Shown one piece after another: positions 5,537 through 9,810 of a stretch of 9,810 nucleotides of DNA. Every line of letters begins with the position of its first letter. Positions within the stretch are counted from its first letter, which is position 1. Origin of the DNA: Candidatus Stahliibacteriota bacterium (GTDB lineage: Bacteria; Hydrothermota; Tepidihabitantia; B3-TA06); NCBI GenBank assembly GCA_030670165.1, contig DAOVCF010000064.1, forward strand, positions 1 to 9,810, read 5' to 3'. The notes below the pieces were generated by a model. That model was not told the origin of the DNA. It did not search any database and saw only the letters and a program-made list of their open reading frames with translations. The position numbers were made by a program, and so were the translations under genes.

Positions 5537-6046
5537 ATGAGCCGTGAACTTGACCGCAAACTTCTTGCCCGTCTGGACGACATGACGCCCGCGTTGGTGC
5601 GTAGCTTCCGTGTGCTTGACCCGCGTGGCCCGGCAGGGTTAAACATCACGCTCAACCAGTTCTTTGTTCTTTCGCTCCTGGCCCGCAAGGAGAACTTTGG
5701 TATGGGCGAGCTGGCGCGACAGATGGGAACGTCCTCAGGCAACATGACCGCGATGATCAACAGACTCCTACGCTCCGGATTGGTAGAAAGACAACGTTCC
5801 GAGAAGGACCGAAGGGTTGTAATAGTAAAGCTTTCCCCTGCGGGCCGAGAGCTGGCCGAGCGTGTGCGCCGTACTACCAAAGCGGGGATGCGCCGCATCA
5901 TGCGTCGGATACCGGACGAGCAGAAGAGGGCCTTTTTCGATACCCTTTCTGCGATAGCTGCCGTCCTTGCAGAAGGTCGTCGGCCTCGCAGACGCCTGAG
6001 GCCTATCCGAAAGATACTAAAGAATGCAAAACGTCAGGGACAGTAG
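5537..6046 (+). CDS. MarR-family transcriptional regulator
   Basis: This 169-residue protein has the winged helix-turn-helix layout of MarR regulators. Helices at the N-terminus serve for dimerisation, then NQFFVLSLLARKENFGMGELARQM (40-63). The recognition helix is TSSGNMTAMINRLLRSGLV (65-83), followed by the wing with the family's conserved Asp-Arg-Arg (EKDRRVVIVKLSPAG, 89-103). The C-terminal dimerisation helices follow (about 104-145). It ends in a basic tail of about 25 residues (RRPRRRLRPIRKILKNAKR), longer and more Arg/Lys-rich than usual. MarR proteins normally repress their own operon and divergent neighbours when no ligand is bound. Here the divergent DUF4870-like gene and the downstream TPR gene are the obvious candidates. 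No operator is identified with certainty; the repeat arrays are one possibility. Confidence 0.9.
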   Translation: MSRELDRKLLARLDDMTPALVRSFRVLDPRGPAGLNITLNQFFVLSLLARKENFGMGELARQMGTSSGNMTAMINRLLRSGLVERQRSEKDRRVVIVKLSPAGRELAERVRRTTKAGMRRIMRRIPDEQKRAFFDTLSAIAAVLAEGRRPRRRLRPIRKILKNAKRQGQ

Positions 6047-6062
6047 ACTAAGGAGGAATACG

Positions 6063-7436
6063 ATGAAAATCAATCGGTTTTTGAATAGAACCAGGCTTGT
6101 ATCCTTCCCCCTGATTGCGTGTTTGTTCGCATTGTTTTGCGTCTCAAAGGCTTCGGGAAGCGAAAAGGAAACTTCGTTCTGGCGCCTTTGTCTGAATGGT
6201 AACTACTCGGCGGCGGCTACAGTTGGAACAGAGTTAGGTGCCAAGATACCCCCCTACTACGTCTTGGCAGCAGTTTGTTATCAAAACATGGGGGATTATT
6301 ATAGGGAATCTTTGATGCAGCACCAGTATTCAAAGTGTGCAGTAGAGATCTCCAAACTGGCGGATATACTTGACATTCAGGAGAAAACCAATAAGGACAA
6401 CTCCCAGATCTATTTTATCAGGGGGGTTCTCGCAGGCATGTATTCAGGCAGCTCGTCTGAAACCCCTCGTTACTACTTTGAGAAGTCTATAAAACTGGAT
6501 GGGAAGAACCCGTATCCGCTAAACTACCTGGCCATGGTGGATATTGCAGAGGGCAGGATTGAGGATGGCGCGGCGAACGCAGAGAAGGCAATCGAGCTTA
6601 AGCCTGACTATGCCCCTGCCTATGTCAATTTGGCTGGTGCTTACTGGAGGATGGAGAAGAAGGATAGTGCTGTCTGGGTGCTTATCGAATGTATGCAGAG
6701 GTGTTCTTCGGTTCCTGATAAGGCTTACCAGAGTTTGGTCAATATTATAAGCGAAGAGGTAATTGTGACCAACTATGCCAATGGGCAGGTTTACATGCTT
6801 TCTGTTCCAGGTATAACGGATTATGATCTGCGTTCGGAGATTATAGATTCGCTCAAGAAGAACCCTAAGAACTACCTTGAGTTGGCGGAATTCTACCTTG
6901 GATACGAAAACACCATCGATCCCTCCGCGTTTCTTAACGCCATCGAACCGCCTGCGGAACTGGAAAATCTCTACGACTATCTCTGCGCCCGGGGTTGTTA
7001 CCTGGGAGGGAATAACGAGGGCTTTGATGAGCTGGCAGGCGGCCTCTTGAGGAACCGGTGGGACGATTACCGCAGATTGCTTGAGATCGGCAATATCTAT
7101 TATGAGATTGGGCATTGGGATGATGCCGTTGAGTTCTACGAAGCCGGATTCAAGCATGTTGATTCCATAGATTCCTGGTATGAGCTAGAGTTTGTCTCCA
7201 ACATAGGCACGTGCTTTCTGCAAAAAGGGGAGTACGAAAAGGCCGAAGAGTACATGCTTAAAGCTCTGGAACTGTATCCTGATGACGTTATAACCCTTAT
7301 GAATCTGGGGATAGTTTACTACAAGCTTGATGATTATGAGAATTCACGCAGGATGTTTGGGAAGGCCAGTAAATGCGAGACTACCACTGAGCAGGATGAG
7401 ATAATAGAACGTTATCTGAATGAAAAGCTCAAGTAG
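6063..7436 (+). CDS. Exported tetratricopeptide-repeat protein
   Basis: I place the start at the ATG at 6063, not at an in-frame ATG 39 bases upstream, because AAGGAGG (6050-6056) sits six bases before it and the N-terminus then forms a signal peptide: basic residues 2-11, hydrophobic core about 12-28 and a small-residue cleavage region KASGS. A lipoprotein reading (LIAC, Cys20) is possible but less likely. The protein has 457 residues. TPR-type helical pairs are clear at about 135-215 (YYFEKSIKLDGKNPYPLNYL, then AANAEKAIELKPDYAPAYVNLAGAYWRM) and about 333-435 (YYEIGHWDDAVEFYEAG, then GEYEKAEEYMLKALELYPDD and VYYKLDDYENSRRMFGKA). The middle (216-330) is helical but more divergent. It begins 16 bases after the MarR gene, so the two are co-transcribed. 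TPRs bind other proteins; the partner, probably periplasmic, is unknown. Part of the gene is lower in GC than the operon at 2079. Confidence 0.88.
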   Translation: MKINRFLNRTRLVSFPLIACLFALFCVSKASGSEKETSFWRLCLNGNYSAAATVGTELGAKIPPYYVLAAVCYQNMGDYYRESLMQHQYSKCAVEISKLADILDIQEKTNKDNSQIYFIRGVLAGMYSGSSSETPRYYFEKSIKLDGKNPYPLNYLAMVDIAEGRIEDGAANAEKAIELKPDYAPAYVNLAGAYWRMEKKDSAVWVLIECMQRCSSVPDKAYQSLVNIISEEVIVTNYANGQVYMLSVPGITDYDLRSEIIDSLKKNPKNYLELAEFYLGYENTIDPSAFLNAIEPPAELENLYDYLCARGCYLGGNNEGFDELAGGLLRNRWDDYRRLLEIGNIYYEIGHWDDAVEFYEAGFKHVDSIDSWYELEFVSNIGTCFLQKGEYEKAEEYMLKALELYPDDVITLMNLGIVYYKLDDYENSRRMFGKASKCETTTEQDEIIERYLNEKLK

Positions 7437-7450
7437 ATACGGTAGCCCTG

Positions 7451-7477
7451 CCGCAATTTTCGAGGCGCACGTTGCGG
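7451..7477. other. Inverted repeat ending at the -35 box of the 7512 gene
   Basis: CCGCAA (7451-7456) and TTGCGG (7472-7477) are exact complements around a 15-base gap, and the right arm abuts TTGACA at 7478. It could be a weak terminator for the MarR/TPR operon, which has no other visible one, or an operator. Six pairs around a long loop is marginal. Confidence 0.3.
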
Positions 7478-7505
7478 TTGACATATAGTTGACATCCCCT
7501 ATCCT
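7478..7505 (+). promoter_or_regulatory. Promoter of the small membrane protein pair, predicted leaderless
   Basis: TTGACA at 7478-7483, a 16-base spacer, and TATCCT at 7500-7505 (TAT..T pattern). The predicted start of transcription is 7512, the A of the ATG. A second TTGACA at 7489-7494 is also present, but it would place its -10 box inside the gene. No Shine-Dalgarno is seen. Confidence 0.55.
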
Positions 7506-7511
7506 TGGATC

Positions 7512-7859
7512 ATGAAGTGGCCGATAATCGCGCTCCTGGTGATGACCGGGCTATTGTGGATCACGACCCTTATGCTTTTGGTTATCTGGATACTTCTGCG
7601 TGCGGGCAAGATTTTTGACGAGCTTTTCTCGTATCTTGACGCCACCGGGTTGGCGCGAGCCCGGAGACGGAGCCTGTGGCTTTTCCTTCCACTCGGCGCG
7701 ATGATTGCTGCAGGTGTCGTTCTGATTGTTCTCGACAACGCACTTTTCTGGTCGTTTTTTGGGGTGCTTTTGATAAGCGCTTCCATCTCAGGTGGAGCCG
7801 CTTTGCTCCTTTTTGCCGAAGTCTGCCGCCGCGCCGGGGCAGAATCTGGCGCGAAATGA
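7512..7859 (+). CDS. Small membrane protein, three predicted helices, function unknown
   Basis: The 115-residue product has hydrophobic segments at about 4-29, 55-76 and 79-103. A basic cytoplasmic-type loop (LARARRRS, about 47-54) follows the first, and the tail is short and polar. By the positive-inside rule the loop after helix 1 should face the cytoplasm. No family is recognised, and there is no motif suggesting transport or catalysis. The first gene of a two-gene unit, it overlaps the next by four bases (ATGA, 7856-7859). The start rests on the promoter position and on the hydrophobic N-terminus beginning at once after MKW. Confidence 0.72.
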   Translation: MKWPIIALLVMTGLLWITTLMLLVIWILLRAGKIFDELFSYLDATGLARARRRSLWLFLPLGAMIAAGVVLIVLDNALFWSFFGVLLISASISGGAALLLFAEVCRRAGAESGAK

Positions 7860-8131
7860 TGCCATACGTACTCCCCTTTTTAATCGCCCTCGGTTCGGTG
7901 GCCGTATTCAGCCTGTTCGCCTTTCTTGCCGCACTTTACCGCGAGCATAGCTCCTCCCGGCTCCTGATGTGGGTGGGGCTTTTAGCTATCCTGGGCGGCT
8001 GTTATCTTTTCGGGGTGAACGTTTTCCGCCTGCCTTTGGTGTGGATCGTCGTTGATTCCATATTCTTCGCTGTGCTTTTCGGTCTCTCGGCAGGCTATTT
8101 TATCAGGCGGAGCCGCCGACCGCAGAAGTAA
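7856..8131 (+). CDS. Small membrane protein coupled to the upstream gene
   Basis: Translation from the ATG at 7856, which overlaps the upstream TGA, gives 91 residues starting MMPYVLPFLIALGSV. The frame is open further upstream, but that extension is out of frame with the real upstream gene and gives an Arg/Cys-rich, implausible sequence, so I reject the longer version. Hydrophobic segments lie at about 3-27, 36-55 and 60-83, and the chain ends in the basic tail YFIRRSRRPQK. The first two helices are joined by a short polar loop LYREHSSSR. No family is recognised. The tight coupling suggests that the two proteins are made in equal amounts and may form one complex. Confidence 0.72.
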   Translation: MMPYVLPFLIALGSVAVFSLFAFLAALYREHSSSRLLMWVGLLAILGGCYLFGVNVFRLPLVWIVVDSIFFAVLFGLSAGYFIRRSRRPQK

Positions 8132-8175
8132 TCTTTTTTTGTATCGTGTTTATTTTGGTTAGAAAACCCGGAGCC

Positions 8176-8200
8176 GTTAATTCTTGCTTGTGGAATTAAC
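8176..8200. terminator. Candidate bidirectional terminator between convergent genes
   Basis: GTTAATTC (8176-8183) and GAATTAAC (8193-8200) are exact complements around a nine-base loop. They lie between the converging stops at 8131 and 8202. CTTTTCTC follows closely on the plus strand, and GGGTTTTCT follows at some distance on the minus strand. The stem is AT-rich and therefore weak, but the position is right for both genes. Confidence 0.45.
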
Positions 8201-8201
8201 C

Positions 8202-8591
8202 TTAACCTTTTCTCATGGCGCTTTTGAGCTCGCGCTCTGTGCGCAGGCTGAGGCCTGCCAGAAGGATAAGCGCCCCGATACTCAAAAAAGCCCCTGGCAG
8301 GAAGAGGATCAATACCGGCAGGAGTGTGTCCTGATAGAGCAGGAGGGCCAAAAGGATCAGTATCCCCCAGGCTACTATCTGGACTACGCCGGCGGCAAAG
8401 CGATGACCTGGTTTCAAAAGAACCGCACTTGAGACAACGGATATGGCGGCGCACGCCCCGAGAAGGATGCCGGTTGTAAGAAATACCCGCGTGAAGAGGA
8501 AGGCTAAAAGCAGGATAAGCCCGACCCAGATCAGCGTGTTGATGAGGAAGTAGATGTTATGCCAGTGCTTTTTGGCCGAGAATCTTTGCAT
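8202..8591 (-). CDS. Four-helix integral membrane protein, function unknown
   Basis: Starting from the ATG at 8591 the product has 129 residues; a GTG immediately upstream at 8594 would add one. Hydrophobic segments lie at about 15-36, 39-59, 65-86 and 91-115. A basic N-terminus (MQRFSAKKHWH) and a charged C-terminus (RTERELKSAMRKG) probably both face the cytoplasm. Leu, Ile, Val and Ala make up most of the chain. No motif or family is recognised. There is no good ribosome site just before the start; a weak promoter-like pair would start transcription at the GTG. It lies 115 bases after the coiled-coil gene on the same strand, separated by a short leader region. It converges on the small membrane pair and resembles them in size and type but not evidently in sequence. 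Confidence 0.72.
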   Translation of the reverse strand: MQRFSAKKHWHNIYFLINTLIWVGLILLLAFLFTRVFLTTGILLGACAAISVVSSAVLLKPGHRFAAGVVQIVAWGILILLALLLYQDTLLPVLILFLPGAFLSIGALILLAGLSLRTERELKSAMRKG

Positions 8592-8600
8592 CACTTGGAT

Positions 8601-8628
8601 TCGCTATAGTTCTTCGCTACTATCGCAA
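8601..8628 (-). promoter_or_regulatory. Weak promoter-like pair before the four-helix protein gene
   Basis: On the minus strand, TTGCGA at 8628-8623, a 16-base spacer, and TAGCGA at 8606-8601. The geometry equals that of the strong leaderless promoters and would start at 8594, on the GTG. The hexamers match consensus poorly (four and two of six), so this may be chance. Confidence 0.2.
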
Positions 8629-8671
8629 TGGTTCACCCCACTTCATTTTATCCTCCTTTGCCCTTGCGGGC
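8620..8671 (-). promoter_or_regulatory. Leader with GNRA-type hairpin, strong ribosome site and 8-codon frame
   Basis: On the minus strand, GCCC-GCAA-GGGC (8671-8660) forms a four-pair stem with a GCAA tetraloop. AAAGGAGGA (8659-8651) follows, then an ATG at 8646 opening the frame MKWGEPLR with TAG at 8622-8620. The ribosome site is the best in the region, yet the frame is tiny and ends 29 bases before the next gene. It may be a leader peptide coupling translation to the four-helix protein, or the remnant of a gene start. A nearly identical hairpin plus ribosome site stands before the gene at 9552. Confidence 0.4.
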
Positions 8672-8706
8672 GGTTGGCTCACAGATTCCAATATAACAAA
8701 GCGGAG

Positions 8707-9552
8707 TTAGTCCCAGCACATTTTGATCAGGTCCAAATACCATGTGGCATTGTATCCGTCAGTAAGAATAAGCTTCTTGAAACCGAGTTCACGAAGTAAC
8801 TGGAGGAATTCTGTACTCTTACCGTATTCATTAGCTGTAACCCTGGACATCAAAACCCATTTTATCTTCAAAGTAGTTGCATTGCTTCCTAAGGCAGTAA
8901 TAGTGGTATTTTTTCCGTTATCCAAATAGACGCTTTCAAGTCTATCGGCATACTCCTTGCGAGCCTTAATTTTCGCAAGTCTTTCTTCCTTATCAGCCTT
9001 AGCTTGGAAAACTCTCGTCTTGTAGCTTAGCCTATTCTTCAGACCGTCAAACTTCGACCGCTGAGATTGACTTAAGGGTCTATAATCACGAATCTCATTC
9101 AAAGCGGAGTTAGCATTAGCGCATTCCGTTAGTGTTTTTGCATTGCTGGATAAAGTATCTACCCACGCAAGCCGCAGATCAATCCAGCGCTTTCTAAGAT
9201 TCTCAGGAATATCCCAATGTCTCTCTTGGAAAGTTCCAACAGCTCTACTAATGCCGGAACGTGAAACGGTATTAGGATTTTCTGCAATCGTCCAAGCAAA
9301 TACACTATCTGCTTTAGCTAAACGAAGTTGCGTAGCAGCTTCTTCTTGAACTCTCTTCTTGACTTGTCGTTTTTCTAATCCACCAGATATGGCTCCTGCA
9401 ATAATAGATAACACTATACCACTTGCAAGAATTATTGTAGGAATCCGCCAACCTTTAGGATTAGCTGTTCGCCTTTTCTTGGTTAAGGCGATTATGAGCC
9501 AGATTATCCCAGTAAGTATTGCAATTACTGCTACGGTTGTTATGGCACCCAT
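8707..9552 (-). CDS. Membrane-anchored coiled-coil protein with conserved C-terminal domain of unknown function
   Basis: The 281-residue protein starts at an ATG with AAAGGAG (9564-9558) five bases upstream. It has two transmembrane helices (about 4-23 and 37-58) joined by a basic loop KKRRTANPKGWR, which should be cytoplasmic. A long charged helical region rich in Glu, Lys, Arg and Ala follows (about 60-90 and 110-210). It ends in a compact domain with strands such as TTITALGSNATTLKIKWVLM (216-235) and the motif LLRELGFKKLILTDGYNATWYLDL (252-275). The GFKKLILTDG ending is one I have seen at the C-terminus of various bacterial and phage-related proteins, but its function is not known to me. 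Composition is AT-rich: bases 8881-8940 hold 22 G/C of 60, against 40 of 60 at 2701-2760 in the synthase gene, which fits recent acquisition. No enzyme motif is visible. Confidence 0.82.
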   Translation of the reverse strand: MGAITTVAVIAILTGIIWLIIALTKKRRTANPKGWRIPTIILASGIVLSIIAGAISGGLEKRQVKKRVQEEAATQLRLAKADSVFAWTIAENPNTVSRSGISRAVGTFQERHWDIPENLRKRWIDLRLAWVDTLSSNAKTLTECANANSALNEIRDYRPLSQSQRSKFDGLKNRLSYKTRVFQAKADKEERLAKIKARKEYADRLESVYLDNGKNTTITALGSNATTLKIKWVLMSRVTANEYGKSTEFLQLLRELGFKKLILTDGYNATWYLDLIKMCWD

Positions 9553-9557
9553 TTTTT

Positions 9558-9577
9558 CTCCTTTCGCCCTTGCAGGC
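9558..9577 (-). promoter_or_regulatory. GNRA-type hairpin and ribosome site before the coiled-coil gene
   Basis: On the minus strand, GCCT-GCAA-GGGC (9577-9566, one G-U pair) carries a GCAA loop and is followed by G and then AAAGGAG (9564-9558). The arrangement repeats the one at 8671-8651 almost base for base. No convincing -35/-10 pair was found upstream. Confidence 0.4.
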
Positions 9578-9618
9578 TGTCAGCCGTTAGCTTTCTCCCT
9601 CTCTCATCCCATCCTCCT

Positions 9619-9667
9619 ACTGCCCAAGCAAGACCACGCGGTGCAAGCCGCGCAGCTTGTCGGCAGT
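9619..9667. other. Structured intergenic element (compound stem-loop)
   Basis: ACTGCC (9619-9624) pairs with GGCAGT (9662-9667). CAAGC (9625-9629) pairs with GCTTG (9655-9659) after a two-base bulge, and an inner CGCGG/CCGCG (9637-9641 with 9648-9652) closes a six-base loop. Together these give 16 base pairs in nested stems within 49 bases between two minus-strand genes. It may be an untranslated RNA structure or a repeat; no known riboswitch is recognised. Confidence 0.35.
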
Positions 9668-9670
9668 GGC

Positions 9671-9700
9671 GAGGCGAGGGAAGCCAGCTCCCCTCGCCTC
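9671..9700 (-). terminator. Ten-pair hairpin after the right-edge secreted protein gene
   Basis: GAGGCGAGGG (9671-9680) and CCCTCGCCTC (9691-9700) are exact complements around a ten-base loop, 19 bases after the stop codon of the minus-strand gene at 9720. No T-run follows on the minus strand, as with the other hairpin at 363-387, so termination here is likely but non-canonical. Confidence 0.45.
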
Positions 9701-9719
9701 AAACTTCTTTAACTCCGGT

Positions 9720-9810
9720 TTAATCAACAACGACGATCTTCCTTGTAAGGGTCTTTGTTTGCCTCTCAAGTCGCACGAAGTAGATGCCAGCAGAAACGAG
9801 TTGTCCCTTG
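9720..9810 (-). CDS. C-terminal fragment of a secreted protein with type IX-like sorting tail
   Basis: Reading the minus strand, 29 codons from the window edge to the TAA at 9722-9720 encode KGQLVSAGIYFVRLERQ and then TKTLTRKIVVVD. The order Gly-X-Leu, X-Gly-Ile-Tyr-Phe-Val-Arg-Leu, a Thr/Lys turn, and a terminal Lys-Ile-Val-Val-Val is the hallmark ending of the type A C-terminal sorting domain, or a closely related FlgD-like Ig fold. Outer-membrane type IX secretion systems recognise it in Bacteroidota and relatives, and it is widespread in secreted proteins of WOR-3, Cloacimonadota and similar lineages. The rest of the protein lies beyond the right edge. It is not the same gene as the fragment at 1-315, since both lie on the minus strand at opposite ends. 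Confidence 0.8.
   Translation of the reverse strand, partial: KGQLVSAGIYFVRLERQTKTLTRKIVVVD

Noticed and set aside
6024..6062. Upstream ATG start for the TPR protein, overlapping the MarR gene
   Set aside because: It adds 13 polar residues before the signal peptide, whereas the ATG at 6063 has a perfectly placed AAGGAGG.
6519..7157. 212-codon open frame on the minus strand inside the TPR gene
   Set aside because: Antisense shadow of clear TPR coding sequence, without start signals.
7489..7494. Second TTGACA as the -35 box of the 7512 gene
   Set aside because: A 16-18 base spacer would put the -10 box at or beyond the start codon, with no -10-like sequence there.
7676..7855. Upstream extension of the 7856 membrane protein gene
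   Set aside because: It runs in another frame over the preceding membrane protein gene and gives an Arg/Cys-rich sequence; the ATGA overlap explains the true start.

Overview
The window looks like a piece of a bacterial chromosome from an uncultured lineage near the Fibrobacterota-Chlorobiota-Bacteroidota (FCB) superphylum, of the WOR-3/TA06/Cloacimonadota kind. This is an inference. It rests on a short type IX secretion style C-terminal sorting tail at the right edge, an N-terminal fragment at the left edge resembling the long secreted proteins of those lineages, and an SPT-type enzyme of sphingolipid synthesis, a pathway typical of Bacteroidota and relatives. UGA is an ordinary stop here, because two genes end in it inside four-base ATGA overlaps. 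No rRNA, tRNA, CRISPR array, transposase or phage structural gene was recognised.

Layout, left to right. Bases 1-950 (minus strand) hold the start of a secreted protein that runs off the left edge, a perfect hairpin, and a small secreted protein gene interrupted by an in-frame TGA. Bases 1000-1952 (plus) hold a secreted beta-propeller-like protein. Bases 1990-4548 (plus) are the centrepiece: a tandem repeat, a strong promoter, a serine palmitoyltransferase-like alpha-oxoamine synthase, a GNAT-fold acyltransferase overlapping it by four bases, and a terminator. Bases 4550-5000 are non-coding and hairpin-rich. Bases 5001-7436 are a divergent pair: a small Tic20/DUF4870-like membrane protein to the left, and a MarR regulator followed by an exported TPR protein to the right, separated by repeat arrays. 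Bases 7512-8131 are two overlapping small membrane protein genes. They converge on a four-helix membrane protein (8202-8591, minus), which lies downstream of an AT-rich membrane-anchored coiled-coil protein (8707-9552, minus). The window ends in the tail of a secreted protein (9720-9810, minus).

Two themes stand out. First, the synthase and GNAT pair fits the first and the N-acylation steps of bacterial ceramide synthesis, in one translationally coupled unit. Second, five genes have a perfect TTGACA -35 box 34-37 bases before the start codon, with a -10 box placing the transcription start 0-3 bases from the ATG. That implies leaderless mRNAs, whereas other genes (315, 6063, 9552) have strong Shine-Dalgarno sites. 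At three of the five leaderless promoters, short GGTGTTACGGG-type tandem repeats end 0-1 base from the -35 box or overlap its edge, which suggests an upstream promoter element of variable length.
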